Assembly: GCF_004345365.1 (NCBI RefSeq)
Contig: NZ_SLVF01000018.1
Coordinates: forward strand, 62,001-126,000
Length of the DNA: 64,000 nucleotides
Direction of reading: 5' to 3'
DNA from: Kribbella sp. VKM Ac-2568
GTDB lineage: Bacteria; Actinomycetota; Actinomycetes; Propionibacteriales; Kribbellaceae
The notes beneath the pieces are model-generated. The model was not told where the DNA came from, ran no database searches, and saw only the letters and a program-made list of their open reading frames with translations. Each line of letters begins with the position of its first letter. Within the stretch, counting starts at the first letter, position 1. Positions 1 through 8,731 of this stretch are shown here, piece by piece. The translations under genes were made by a program, and so were the position numbers.

Positions 1-2551
1 GTTCCGCCGTCGGCGCCGCTTCGAGCGATCCCATCCGCGGCCCGCCGTTCCGCACCAGCGAGAACCGCATCGGGTTGTCGAGCTCCTTGCGCACCACCAG
101 GATCGACGCGTTCTCCGGTGGACCCTGCGCGGACATCAGGTACGCCGGGAGGTCCTGCTCCGGGCCACGCCGCAGCGGATCGTCGGCACCCCGCACGAGC
201 CAGAACCCGGCCGTCACGATGGTGGCGACGAGGACGACCGCGAGCACACCCTGGACGAGGATCTCCCTGGACTTCCCGACCGAGTCCCAGGCGACTGTGA
301 CCGCGATGATCCAGCCGGCCGTCATCAGGAACATCAGCGGGCCACTGCCACCACCAAGGCGGCTGGCCAGCAGCGTGCCGACCATCCCGGACAGCGCCGC
401 GAACCACCCGAGCACCTCGTACCGCTGGCGGGACCGCCGCGTGAGTGCGAGCAGAGCCACCACGATCAGCGGTACTGCGAACCACCACGGAGTCGGTGCA
501 CCCACCGGAGTTCCGGTGAGGAGGTGGGCGATGCTGTCGCCCGGGCCGACCGCGGCTGTGGGCGGTCCGCCCGCTTCCTGGCCGAGGCGCGACGGGTGCA
601 GGATCAACTCGATGGTCCAGGGCAGCACGAGCAGCATGCCGAGGACGACGGAGAACACCAACTGCCGTCCCTGTCGCCGCCAGCCGAGGCCGAGCAGAGC
701 GCCCGCCACCAAGGTGATGCCGACCAGCAGGCCGAGCGCCGGCGTGAAAGCGAACAGGACGGCCTGGCAGATGCCGGCGAACCACGCGGCCCGCCAACTG
801 CCCTGGATGACCACCCGCCGCCGCCGCGCCACCGTGTGCACGGCAGCACCGAGCAACGGCAGCACGATCGCCGCCACACACGTCCCCAGCCGGCCCTGCG
901 AGATCGCGCCGTTGGTGAACACCGCCAACCCGTACGCCGATGCGCCCCAGGCGCGGGCGACTCGATCGACCACGAAGGCGCGCAACAACACCCAGGCGGA
1001 CAAGGCGGCGAGTGGAATCGCACCGAGCAGGACGACGTTGGTCGCACCGGTCGGGCCGAAGGTGACCGTCGAGAGCGCCCAGAACTGACCGAGCCAGGCA
1101 GGCGGGGTGACGCCGGGGGGTGCGGCCGCCGCGGCGTGCCACAACGAACCGAGGGTCTCGTGCGCGGGCAGCAGCAGGTTGGACCGCAGCACGCCGCCAC
1201 CGATCAGGCTGCGGGCGGCCACGAAAGCGCCGAGGAAAAGGAAGACCCACGCCACCAGGAACGGCCGGCGGATGATCTGACGACGCCAGCGCGGCTGGTC
1301 CTGCGCGACCCGGGCCGTGCTCTTCGCCCGGCGGGCGGACGTGACGACCTGCTCCTCGGGTTCGTCGGCCCAGGCTTCGCGCAGGCGCTCGGAGATCGTG
1401 CTTCCGGTCTCCTCGAGGTTGTGCCGGAGCGCGTGCACCGAGCGCGAGAAGAGCGGCTTGATCGACTCGTACGACACCTTGTCGAGGCGTCGGCGGTCCT
1501 TGCGGGCCTGCGTCCAGCCACCGGCGAGCAGCGTCCCCATCAGCGCGGTCCACTCGTCGACCGCACCCGAGGGCGTCTTGCCGAGCAGGAACCAGACCGA
1601 TCGGATGAAGGTGCCGAGCAGGAACCTCAGCACCAGCAGGGGAAGCAGCTTGCGCGGAGCGTTCGCCAGGACGGTGTAGTAGGCGTGCGCGCGGTCGAGT
1701 TGGTACGCGTGCCGCCGGGTCCCCGCGAGGGCACGCTCGCCGGTCGCCGCGGCCTGCGCGTGGTAGACCACCGCGTCCGGAGCGACGGCGACCTTGAACC
1801 CGGCGCGGCTCGCGCGCCAGCCGAAGTCGATGTCGTCGCGGAACATCGGCAGCTTCGGGTCGAAACCGTGCAGCGACTCCCAGACGTCGCGACGGACCAG
1901 CATGCCGGCCGAGCTGACCGCGAGCACGTTGCGCGGCTGGTCGTGCTGGCCCTGGTCAAGCTCGCCGTTCTCGATACCGGTGTCGCGGCGGCCGCCGAGC
2001 GAGGTGGTGACGCCGACCTCGAGCAGTTCCCGGTCCCGCGGCCACAGCCGCAGCTTCGGGCCCCAGACCCCGGTATCCGGCGACAAAGTTGCCTGCAGCA
2101 ACAATTGTTCGAGCGCCTTGGGGGCCGGCGCGCAGTCGTCGTGCAGCAGCCACAGCCACTCCACCACGGTGGCCATCCCGTCGTCGCCGTACGGGCCGAC
2201 CGAGGACGGGATGGGCGCGAACCCGACCGTCTCCAGCCCGCGGGTGACCGCGGTACCGAAACCCGAACGGGCCGACAGGCCGACCACGGGCTCGACGCCG
2301 GGCATCTCGGCGAGCAGTTCGACGGTCTCGTCGGTGGAGCCGGTGTCGACCGCGATCAGCCGCTCGGGGCGCCGCTCGAGCGCCCACAGGGCCTCGGTCA
2401 GCCGGGGCAGCCAGGCGGCTCCCTCGTGCCCGACCACGACGGCGGTGACGACATGCCTGATCCGCGCGCGACCCAGCGGATCGTCGGTGGGGTCGGTCGG
2501 GAAATCGACAGCGTCGAAGAACTCCCAGCCGGCCGGAGCTTCAGATTCCAT
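1..2551 (-). CDS. GT2 family glycosyltransferase with C-terminal membrane region, 3' end outside window
   Basis: This frame stays open from the ATG at 2551 to the left edge, so at least 850 residues are encoded and the C-terminus is missing. The N-terminal 300 residues form a GT-A fold: a VDTGSTDET nucleotide-binding strand, then LLHDDCAP as the likely metal-binding segment, and a FRDDIDFGWR acceptor motif near residue 240. Hydrophobic segments follow from about residue 440, which suits a large membrane-bound transferase of cell-wall glycan or lipid-linked sugars, as is common in actinobacteria. The start is uncertain: no good ribosome site precedes 2551, and an in-frame GTG lies 15 nt upstream. 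It is transcribed away from whiB in the same direction, about 290 bp apart. The sugar and acceptor cannot be told. Confidence 0.85.
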   Translation of the reverse strand, partial: MESEAPAGWEFFDAVDFPTDPTDDPLGRARIRHVVTAVVVGHEGAAWLPRLTEALWALERRPERLIAVDTGSTDETVELLAEMPGVEPVVGLSARSGFGTAVTRGLETVGFAPIPSSVGPYGDDGMATVVEWLWLLHDDCAPAPKALEQLLLQATLSPDTGVWGPKLRLWPRDRELLEVGVTTSLGGRRDTGIENGELDQGQHDQPRNVLAVSSAGMLVRRDVWESLHGFDPKLPMFRDDIDFGWRASRAGFKVAVAPDAVVYHAQAAATGERALAGTRRHAYQLDRAHAYYTVLANAPRKLLPLLVLRFLLGTFIRSVWFLLGKTPSGAVDEWTALMGTLLAGGWTQARKDRRRLDKVSYESIKPLFSRSVHALRHNLEETGSTISERLREAWADEPEEQVVTSARRAKSTARVAQDQPRWRRQIIRRPFLVAWVFLFLGAFVAARSLIGGGVLRSNLLLPAHETLGSLWHAAAAAPPGVTPPAWLGQFWALSTVTFGPTGATNVVLLGAIPLAALSAWVLLRAFVVDRVARAWGASAYGLAVFTNGAISQGRLGTCVAAIVLPLLGAAVHTVARRRRVVIQGSWRAAWFAGICQAVLFAFTPALGLLVGITLVAGALLGLGWRRQGRQLVFSVVLGMLLVLPWTIELILHPSRLGQEAGGPPTAAVGPGDSIAHLLTGTPVGAPTPWWFAVPLIVVALLALTRRSRQRYEVLGWFAALSGMVGTLLASRLGGGSGPLMFLMTAGWIIAVTVAWDSVGKSREILVQGVLAVVLVATIVTAGFWLVRGADDPLRRGPEQDLPAYLMSAQGPPENASILVVRKELDNPMRFSLVRNGGPRMGSLEAAPTAE

Positions 2552-2595
2552 GCGGAGCAGTGACACCTCAGGGGAAAGGAACGGCGTGCCCGGAC

Positions 2596-2621
2596 CGTGC
2601 CGGCACGACTACACCGGCACG
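2596..2621. terminator. GC-rich inverted repeat between whiB and the glycosyltransferase
   Basis: CGTGCCGG and CCGGCACG form a perfect 8-bp stem around a 10-nt loop. It lies downstream of whiB and before the glycosyltransferase start, so it could attenuate or end whiB transcription. No U-tract follows, so the call is weak. Confidence 0.3.
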
Positions 2622-2839
2622 CCCCCACACCCGTCCAGGTGCGTGGCGAGGACTCACCTTACGCGAACCGCGCAACTGCCCGCTCACAGCCGCGGGCCCC
2701 GGTGGACAAAGTCCGGCCGGGGCCTCACGCGGAAGTTTGTGTTGACTTTTCGACGCTGCTTTTGATTGAACAGCGCATCGGTGGCTGGTGTGACGGCTGG
2801 AGGTGGCAGGGCACCACCACCCGTCGATCGGTCAGGCTC

Positions 2840-3106
2840 TCAGACGGCCTTCTTCTTCAGTTTGCGGCGCTCCCGCTCCGACAGACCGCCCCAGATCCCG
2901 AAGCGTTCGTCGTTCTGCAGCGCGTACTCGAGGCATTCGCCCCGCACGTCGCAACCGAGGCAGACCTTCTTCGCCTCGCGGGTGGATCCGCCCTTCTCCG
3001 GGAAGAAAGCCTCTGGATCGGTCTGGGCGCACAGCGCCCTTTCCTGCCAGTTCGGCTCCTCCTCGATCGCCTCACCGTCGACAATCGCCATCAGCGTTTC
3101 TGTCAC
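2840..3106 (-). CDS. whiB: WhiB-family [4Fe-4S] transcription factor (WhiB/WhiB2 type)
   Basis: 88-residue regulator. Four cysteines at residues 26, 49, 52 and 58 (C...CxxCxxxxxC) bind the iron-sulfur cluster, and the G(I/V)WGG turn at 70-74 plus the basic tail RRKLKKK are the family signature for sigma-factor contact and DNA binding. The GTG at 3106 is chosen because GAGGAGG lies 8 nt upstream; the frame stays open to an upstream ATG at 3298, but that would add 64 residues with no family match. Synteny with fbiA/fbiB and manC matches M. tuberculosis whiB2 (Rv3260c) and Streptomyces whiB, which control septation and sporulation. A near-consensus promoter lies about 130 bp upstream. Confidence 0.93.
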   Translation of the reverse strand: MTETLMAIVDGEAIEEEPNWQERALCAQTDPEAFFPEKGGSTREAKKVCLGCDVRGECLEYALQNDERFGIWGGLSERERRKLKKKAV

Positions 3107-3236
3107 GGTACGACCTCCTCGACCCTGTTCGTTCCCCTGTACATGTGGGTTTGCGGTCCCACATGCCTGACCTCGTCCGTCCTGCGCTTGGCAACGGTCC
3201 CCGATACCGAGTGTCCTAACGAACGACACGGTTGAA

Positions 3237-3265
3237 ATTACATTCCTGCAATCCACGAAAGTCAA
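3237..3265 (-). promoter_or_regulatory. Predicted housekeeping sigma promoter of whiB
   Basis: On the minus strand TTGACT (3265-3260) and TGTAAT (3242-3237) are separated by exactly 17 bp. This is close to the sigma70/HrdB consensus and gives a leader of roughly 125 nt before the whiB GTG. Confidence 0.6.
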
Positions 3266-3310
3266 GCCGTGGTCTGCTATTGGCTTCATCCGCAACACGG
3301 CTGCAAAAGA

Positions 3311-3340
3311 ACGAGAGGCCTGTCTGCACAGGCCTCTCGT
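3311..3340. terminator. Strong intrinsic terminator downstream of the DUF5336-like gene
   Basis: CGAGAGGCCTGT pairs perfectly with ACAGGCCTCTCG around a CTGC loop, extended by one A-T pair. Read on the minus strand the stem is followed by TTCTTTT, so it should end transcripts of the gene at 3399-4667 and insulate the whiB promoter. Confidence 0.8.
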
Positions 3341-3398
3341 CGTCTTTCACAGCTCGCGGGACGTGATCAGAACCGCACCACGAGCTTGTCGCTTCCGG

Positions 3399-4667
3399 TC
3401 AGGAAGGCTGGGACCACCAACCCTGCTGGCCCGGCTGGCCCGGCTGCGGCTGGGAATCGTCGTCCTTCGGGGTCTCCGGAACCCGCGGTTCTACGCGGGT
3501 TTCGTCGACTGCCTCGGCATCGGCCTCGGGCTGGACCAGGGGCTCGGGCGCTGCCGCCGGAGCGGCCTCCTCGCCCTGCCAGGCCTGGTCGCCCTGCTGC
3601 CAGCCCTGCTGCGTCCAGGCCTGCTCGCCCTGCGGCTCGGCAGCCGGCTGGGCCTGCTCGCCCTGCCACTCCGGCTGGGCGGCCTGCTGGCCGTACTGCT
3701 CCTGACCGGCCCACTGCTGCTGGCCTGCGTCAGCGCCGCCCCACTGCTGCTCCTGCTGCGGCCACTGCTGGCCCTGGTCCTGGCCGGACCACTGCTGCTG
3801 ACCCTCGGGGCTCCACTGCTGCGTCGGCTCGGCACCGTGGCCCTCGGCCGACCATGCCTGCTCGGCCGGCTGGGCCTCGCCCTGCGGCTGCTGCGTTTCC
3901 GCGTCGCCAGCGGACCAGGCCTGCTGCTCGCCCTGGTTCCAGCTCTGCTCCTGCGGCCACTGCTGCTCGCCGCCCTGCGCCGCGGCGTAACCACCGGCAG
4001 CGCCCGCACCTGCTCCGGCAGCAGCACCCGCGCCGTAAGCGCCGTACTGGCTCTGCTCGGGCTGGCCGTACTGCCCCTGGGCGCCGTACTGGCCGTACTG
4101 ACCGCCCTGCTGGGCGCCGTACTGACCCTGCTGGCCGTACTGCGCGCCGCCGTACTGGGCCTGACCGCCCTGGCCGCCCTGACCGGCGAACTGGCCGTGC
4201 GTGCCGGCCTTCGGTGCGCGGACCGGAGCAGGCAGTGCCTGGAAGGTCTTCAGGATGTACAGACCGGCCGCGCCGTAGAGCGCGAGACCGCCGAGGGCGT
4301 AGAGGAAGCCGACGATCTTGAGCCCGGCGGTGCCGGTCTCGGAAAAGCCCGCGAAGGCGGTGATCAACCCGAGCAGCACGACCAGACCGGTGATCGACAG
4401 TGCCACCAGGGTGACCGTGCGGGCGTTCGGCGTGCGCTCCCCGGCCTCGTTCACCAGCCAGACGGAGGCGACGAGCGAGATCAGCACCACCAGCGCGGTG
4501 AGTCCGGGCGGGGTGAGCGTGCCCTGCACACCGCCGGCAGCGGCGGTGAAGCCTGCGCCACCGACGAACAGCCGGATCAGCGAAGCCAGGGCCACGAGGC
4601 CGGCGAAGGCGAGCAAGATGTACGCGACCGGCTCTCTGAGCTTCTTGGTTGCGTCGGTGACCACGAG
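3399..4667 (-). CDS. Four-helix membrane protein with long Q/G/Y/W-rich tail (DUF5336-like)
   Basis: 422 residues. Four transmembrane segments lie at about 13-34, 55-71, 83-106 and 115-138. A low-complexity tail of about 260 residues rich in Gln, Gly, Ala, Trp, Tyr and Glu follows, with QYG repeats near residues 165-215. This matches the layout of the mycobacterial 34-kDa antigen family (Rv0954, DUF5336), reported to associate with cell division proteins. The GTG at 4667 is preceded by GAGGAG at 5-nt spacing. It is divergent from fbiA and ends at a strong terminator. The tail is probably disordered. The function here is unknown. Confidence 0.75.
   Translation of the reverse strand, partial: LVVTDATKKLREPVAYILLAFAGLVALASLIRLFVGGAGFTAAAGGVQGTLTPPGLTALVVLISLVASVWLVNEAGERTPNARTVTLVALSITGLVVLLGLITAFAGFSETGTAGLKIVGFLYALGGLALYGAAGLYILKTFQALPAPVRAPKAGTHGQFAGQGGQGGQAQYGGAQYGQQGQYGAQQGGQYGQYGAQGQYGQPEQSQYGAYGAGAAAGAGAGAAGGYAAAQGGEQQWPQEQSWNQGEQQAWSAGDAETQQPQGEAQPAEQAWSAEGHGAEPTQQWSPEGQQQWSGQDQGQQWPQQEQQWGGADAGQQQWAGQEQYGQQAAQPEWQGEQAQPAAEPQGEQAWTQQGWQQGDQAWQGEEAAPAAAPEPLVQPEADAEAVDETRVEPRVPETPKDDDSQPQPGQPGQQGWWSQPS
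4020..4190. repeat. In-gene QYG/GQ low-complexity repeat tract
   Basis: The opening part of the tail repeats short units encoding Gln-Tyr-Gly and Gly-Gln, giving a degenerate 9-12 nt DNA repeat (gtactg.. on the plus strand). It keeps an open frame on the opposite strand too. Confidence 0.6.
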
Positions 4668-4779
4668 GGCTCCTCGGGAATGTTGGGGGCCGTTCAACTG
4701 ACAGTCCATGCACAATCGGACCCGGGAAGCATAGTCCCGCGGTGGTCCGTTGCTTTGACGACTCGTGGAGACTGTTCCC

Positions 4780-5757
4780 ATGCGATTGACAGTGCTTGCC
4801 GGTGGCATCGGCGGATCCACCTTCCTGCGCGGCCTGCTGAAGGCCCGGCCGGACGCCGAGATCACCGTGGTGGGGAACACCGCGGACGACATCACCCTGT
4901 TCGGCCTGCGGGTCTGCCCCGACCTCGACACGGTGATGTACACCCTCGGTGGCGGCATCTCGGCCGAGCGCGGCTGGGGTCGCGAGGACGAGACCTGGGT
5001 GATCAAGGAGGAGCTCGCGGCGTACGGCGTGGAGCCGACCTGGTTCGGCCTCGGCGACCGCGACATCGCCACCCACCTGGTCCGCACCCAGATGCTCGAC
5101 GCCGGCTACGGCCTGGCCGCGGTGACCGAGGCCCTCTGCGCCCGGTGGAACCTGCCGGTCCGGCTGCTGCCGATGAGCGACGACCGGGTCGAGACGCACG
5201 TGGTCGTGGACGACCCGGAGCGGCCCGGCACGAAGAAGGCGATCCACTTCCAGGAGTACTGGGTCCGGCTGCATGCCGAGGTGACCGCGCACCAGATCGT
5301 CGCCGTGGGTTCGGAGAAGGCGAAACCGGCGCCCGGCGTCCTGGATGCCATCGCGGAGTGCGACGCGCTGCTGCTGCCGCCGTCCAACCCGGTGGTCTCG
5401 GTCGGCACGATCCTCGGCGTCCCCGGGATCCGGGACGCGGTCCGCGAGACGGCCGCACCGGTGATCGGCATCTCCCCCATCATCGGCACCGGCCCGGTCC
5501 GCGGGATGGCGGACAAGGTGCTCGCCGCGATCGGGGTGGAGTCCACCGCCGCCGCGGTGGCCACGCACTACGGGGCCCGCGCCGCGGGCGGAGTACTGGA
5601 CGGCTGGTTGATCGACACGTCCGACTCGGCGCAGCTCGAGTCCATCGCCACGGCCGGGATCCACGCTCAGGCAGTGCCGCTGTGGATGACCGACGACACG
5701 GCCACGGCCGCGATGGCCGATGCCGCTCTCACGCTGGCCGAGGCGGTCCGCCGGTGA
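4780..5757 (+). CDS. fbiA: 2-phospho-L-lactate/PEP transferase of F420 biosynthesis
   Basis: 325 residues. It transfers the (enol)pyruvyl-phosphate group from the guanylylated precursor to Fo, giving (dehydro-)F420-0. Family motifs are all present: AGGIGGSTFLRGL at the start, GNTADD with CPDLDTVMYTL, DRDIATHLVRT, PMSDDRVETHV, LPPSNPVVSVG and ISPIIGTGPV. The ATG at 4780 is chosen because the family starts at MRLTVLAGG and GGAG lies 9 nt upstream; an in-frame GTG lies 15 nt earlier. Its stop overlaps the fbiB GTG by 4 nt, so the pair is translationally coupled. The order next to whiB is the same as in mycobacteria. Confidence 0.95.
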   Translation: MRLTVLAGGIGGSTFLRGLLKARPDAEITVVGNTADDITLFGLRVCPDLDTVMYTLGGGISAERGWGREDETWVIKEELAAYGVEPTWFGLGDRDIATHLVRTQMLDAGYGLAAVTEALCARWNLPVRLLPMSDDRVETHVVVDDPERPGTKKAIHFQEYWVRLHAEVTAHQIVAVGSEKAKPAPGVLDAIAECDALLLPPSNPVVSVGTILGVPGIRDAVRETAAPVIGISPIIGTGPVRGMADKVLAAIGVESTAAAVATHYGARAAGGVLDGWLIDTSDSAQLESIATAGIHAQAVPLWMTDDTATAAMADAALTLAEAVRR

Positions 5758-6728
5758 GGAAGCACCTCGAGATCTACCCGGTCACCGGCCTGCCCGAGAT
5801 CGCCGCCGGGGACGACCTGGCCGGCCTGATCGGCGACGCGGCCGACCTGCGCGACGGTGACGTGGTCTCGGTCACCTCGAAGATCGTCAGCAAGACCGAG
5901 GGCCGGCTGACGACCGGGACGCGCGACGAGGCAATCGACGCCGAGCTGGTGCGGGTCGTGGCCCAGCGCGGCGACACCCGGATCGTGCAGACGCGGCACG
6001 GCCTGGTGATGGCCGCCGCGGGCACTGACACCTCGAACACCACGCCCGGCACTGTTCTGCTGCTCCCGGTCGACCCGGACCTGTCTGCCCGGAATCTCCG
6101 TACGGCCCTGAAGGACCGGTACGACGTGAACGTGGGCATCGTGATCACGGACACTCTCGGGCGGCCCTGGCGCAACGGCCAGACCGACCTGGCCATCGGA
6201 GCCGCCGGGGTCCAGGTGATCGAGGACCTGCGCGGCACTACGGACAGTCACGGCAACGTGCTCGCGGTCACCGAGCCCGCGCTGGCTGACGAGATCGCCT
6301 CGGCCAGCGAACTGGTGAAGGGCAAGGCCGACGGCGTACCGGTCGCAGTACTGCGTGGGCTCTCCGACGCGGTTCTGCCTGCTGGGGAGCACGGGAGCGG
6401 TGCTCGGGCGCTCGTGCGGGATGCCGAGATGGACCTGTTCAGCCTGGGCACACGGGAGGCGGCGCGGGCCGCAGTACTGCAGCGGCGGGCGCCGACCGGG
6501 TCTCGTGAGGTGGATCCGGCCCTGTGGGACGGCCTGCTGGTGGATGACGAGGACGTCCACATCGAGCTGCTGGACGGCTCCGTGGCCGTGTTCGGGGACG
6601 ACGCGGTCGCGGTCGGCGTGATCGCCGAGCGGCTGGCCGTGCTGCTGCATGCGGAGGGTTACGGCGTCACCGTCCGGACGGGACCGGGGAGTGAGGCAAC
6701 GGTCACGTTCGGCTCACGGTCTCGTTAG
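5754..6728 (+). CDS. fbiB: Coenzyme F420-0:L-glutamate ligase, short form without nitroreductase domain
   Basis: 324 residues. The first 245 or so are a CofE-type ligase (EIYPVTGLPEI, SVTSKIVSKTEGR, ITDTLGRPWRNGQTDLAIGAAG, GKADGVPVAVLRG) that adds glutamates to F420-0. In mycobacterial FbiB (about 448 residues) a C-terminal FMN nitroreductase domain reduces dehydro-F420-0. Here only about 75 unrelated residues follow the ligase, with none of the expected RRSVRRF-type FMN motifs. The start is the GTG in the GTGA overlap with fbiA. The reductase must be elsewhere, or another route is used. Confidence 0.92.
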   Translation: MRKHLEIYPVTGLPEIAAGDDLAGLIGDAADLRDGDVVSVTSKIVSKTEGRLTTGTRDEAIDAELVRVVAQRGDTRIVQTRHGLVMAAAGTDTSNTTPGTVLLLPVDPDLSARNLRTALKDRYDVNVGIVITDTLGRPWRNGQTDLAIGAAGVQVIEDLRGTTDSHGNVLAVTEPALADEIASASELVKGKADGVPVAVLRGLSDAVLPAGEHGSGARALVRDAEMDLFSLGTREAARAAVLQRRAPTGSREVDPALWDGLLVDDEDVHIELLDGSVAVFGDDAVAVGVIAERLAVLLHAEGYGVTVRTGPGSEATVTFGSRSR

Positions 6729-6816
6729 CTTTCTAGGCAACTTCTCAGACAGCTTGCGTACACTGCAGGCGCACGGCGGCACGGGACCGCCGCAGACCCG
6801 GGAAGATCAAATCACT

Positions 6817-7539
6817 GTGGGTAAGTCTCAGAAGCAGTCACGCCGCGAGCTGATCGAGAAGATGCAGCGGGACCAGGCCCGGTCCGACAAGCGCCGCACC
6901 TTGATCATCGTGGCCGCCTCCATCGTCGTCGGCCTCGCGATCATCGCCTACCCGGCGATCAAGCTGATCCAGGACTCCCGGACCCGGGACATGGCGATCA
7001 GCGAGCTCGGCGTCTCCGCCGCGGCGGCCTCCTGCGACAAGGTCACCGACGACAAGGCCACCGGCACCCAGGACCACCAGCCGGACGGAACCGTCATCCC
7101 GTACCCGGTCTCCCCGCCGTCGTCGGGCCCGCACTACGCCGTCTGGGCGCCGTTCGGGAAGAAGTTCTACACCTCCGACGACCGCCCGCCGGTGCCGAAC
7201 CTGGTGCACAACCTCGAGCACGGCTACACGATCCTCTGGTACAACGAGGCGACCGCGAACAACGCCGACCAGGTGGCGCTGATCGAGAAGATCTCCAAGG
7301 CCAAGCTGCCGGAGAGCTCGAACGGCAAGTTCATCGCCGCGCCGTTCAAGGAGTCCGACGGCCAGCAGCCCTGGCCGGCCGGCAAGAACATCGCCTTCTC
7401 GCACTGGAGCGGCAACACCCAGGGCCAGACCACCGCGTTCGGCCACCGCCAGTTCTGCGGTTCGGTCAGCGGCGAGGCTCTCCAGCAGTTCATGGACAAG
7501 TACCCGGCGCTGGACGCCCAGGAGCCCAACGGCGGCTGA
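6817..7539 (+). CDS. DUF3105 membrane-anchored protein
   Basis: 240 residues. A basic N-terminus (KSQKQSRRELIEKMQRDQARSDKRR) precedes one transmembrane helix at about 29-53. The extracytoplasmic domain carries the DUF3105 hallmarks: SGPHY, NLVHNLEHGYTILWYN with conserved His, and a late FGHRQFCG. The GTG start (VGKSQKQ) is set by the basic leader; GGAAGA lies 11 nt upstream. The function of the family is unknown; the conserved His and Cys suggest metal or redox chemistry outside the membrane. It follows fbiB by 88 nt and ends at a bidirectional terminator. Confidence 0.8.
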   Translation: MGKSQKQSRRELIEKMQRDQARSDKRRTLIIVAASIVVGLAIIAYPAIKLIQDSRTRDMAISELGVSAAAASCDKVTDDKATGTQDHQPDGTVIPYPVSPPSSGPHYAVWAPFGKKFYTSDDRPPVPNLVHNLEHGYTILWYNEATANNADQVALIEKISKAKLPESSNGKFIAAPFKESDGQQPWPAGKNIAFSHWSGNTQGQTTAFGHRQFCGSVSGEALQQFMDKYPALDAQEPNGG

Positions 7540-7559
7540 TCCACCTTTCCCGAACAACC

Positions 7560-7594
7560 GAAACCCCCGGAATCCCTTGGATTCCGGGGGTTTC
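7560..7594. terminator. Bidirectional intrinsic terminator between DUF3105 and manC
   Basis: A perfect 16-bp stem (GAAACCCCCGGAATCC and its complement) with a 3-nt loop lies between two convergent genes. The stem carries its own A/T ends on both strands. Confidence 0.85.
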
Positions 7595-7622
7595 GCCGTT
7601 CTCGCGGGCAGAGCGCGTGGGG

Positions 7623-8720
7623 TCAGACGTAGCGGTCGGCGTGGTCTGACTGGACGATGGCTACCAGGTCCTTGACGCGTTCGCCGTCGGCCAGGGGGCA
7701 GACCATGGTGACGTCGTGGGTGTGGACGATGATGTGGCCGCGCAGGCCGACGGCGGCGATCAGGTGGTCGGGGTCGTCGGTGACGATCACGTTGTCGTGC
7801 GAGTCCAGCAGGCAGCTGAGCGCCGACCCGTCATGACGGTTGCCCTTGGCATCGACCTCGTAGGTGCCGGCGAGCGCGGCCCAGGAGCCCACGTCCAGCC
7901 AGTGCACCGGCATCGGTACGACGACCACGTCGGCGTCCACCTTGCCCTGCGAGGCGGGCTCCATCACCGCGTAGTCCACGCTGATCTTGCGCAGCGTCGG
8001 GTAGATCTCGGCCAGCGTCGCCTGGCGCTCCGGGGCGTCCCACACCGCAGCCACCTGACGCAGTTGCGCGGCCGACTCCGGCAGCAGCGCGTCGAGCACG
8101 CTCAGCACGGTCTCGGCCCGCCAGACGAACATGCCCGAGTTCCACCAGAACCGCCCGGTGGCCAGGTACTCCTCGGCCGTCGCGCGGTCCGGCTTCTCCC
8201 GGAACCGGTCGACCACGAACGCCGCGGTGCCGTCGATCGCGTCGCCGCGTTCGACGTACCCGAGTCCGGTGTGCGGGTGGGTGGGCTCGATCCCGAACGT
8301 CACCAGCGATCGGGGGCGCTGCTCGACCACCTCGAAGCCGCTCTCGATCGCGGCCCGGAACTCCGCCTCGGGCGTGATCAGGTGGTCCGACCCGACGATC
8401 GCGAGCACCGCGTCCGGGTCGTTGCGGGCGACCACCGCGGAGGCCAGGCCGACCGCGTTCGCGGTGTCCCGGCCGACCGGCTCGCCGATGATGTTGTGCT
8501 CGCCGAGCTCCGGCAGTTCCTCGCGCACCAGGTCGGTGTGCGCTGCCACCGTGCAGACGTAGATGTTGGCCGGGTCGACCAGACCCTGCAGCCGGTTGTA
8601 GGCCACTCGCAGCAGCGAGTTGCCCGCCGCCAACGGCAGCACCTGCTTGGGTTTGTCGGCCCTGGACAGCGGCCACAGCCGCGTGCCCGAGCCACCGGCC
8701 AGGATCACCACGTTTCGCAT
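7623..8720 (-). CDS. manC: Mannose-1-phosphate guanylyltransferase
   Basis: 365 residues. It makes GDP-mannose from mannose-1-phosphate and GTP for glycolipid and glycoprotein mannosylation. Seen: LAGGSGTRLWPLSR at residues 7-20 followed by KPKQ (the pyrophosphorylase signature), GSDHLI for metal binding, FREKPD, and WNSGMF. It corresponds in position to Rv3264c of M. tuberculosis. It lies 11 nt downstream of the GH13 gene on the same strand, so both probably share one transcript; it is convergent with the DUF3105 gene. Confidence 0.93.
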   Translation of the reverse strand: MRNVVILAGGSGTRLWPLSRADKPKQVLPLAAGNSLLRVAYNRLQGLVDPANIYVCTVAAHTDLVREELPELGEHNIIGEPVGRDTANAVGLASAVVARNDPDAVLAIVGSDHLITPEAEFRAAIESGFEVVEQRPRSLVTFGIEPTHPHTGLGYVERGDAIDGTAAFVVDRFREKPDRATAEEYLATGRFWWNSGMFVWRAETVLSVLDALLPESAAQLRQVAAVWDAPERQATLAEIYPTLRKISVDYAVMEPASQGKVDADVVVVPMPVHWLDVGSWAALAGTYEVDAKGNRHDGSALSCLLDSHDNVIVTDDPDHLIAAVGLRGHIIVHTHDVTMVCPLADGERVKDLVAIVQSDHADRYV

Positions 8721-8731
8721 GGGGAGGGAGC

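Noticed and set aside
524..2563. Plus-strand open frame of 679 residues
   Set aside because: It is antisense to the glycosyltransferase, with Arg/Gln/Ala-rich composition and no motif.
2733..2775. TTGACT followed by AT-rich sequence, plus strand
   Set aside because: No gene lies downstream on that strand and the -10 match is poor.
3363..5753. Very long plus-strand open frame running into fbiB
   Set aside because: It is antisense to the low-complexity tail and out of frame with fbiA. Only its last 324 residues, from the GTG at 5754, are FbiB.
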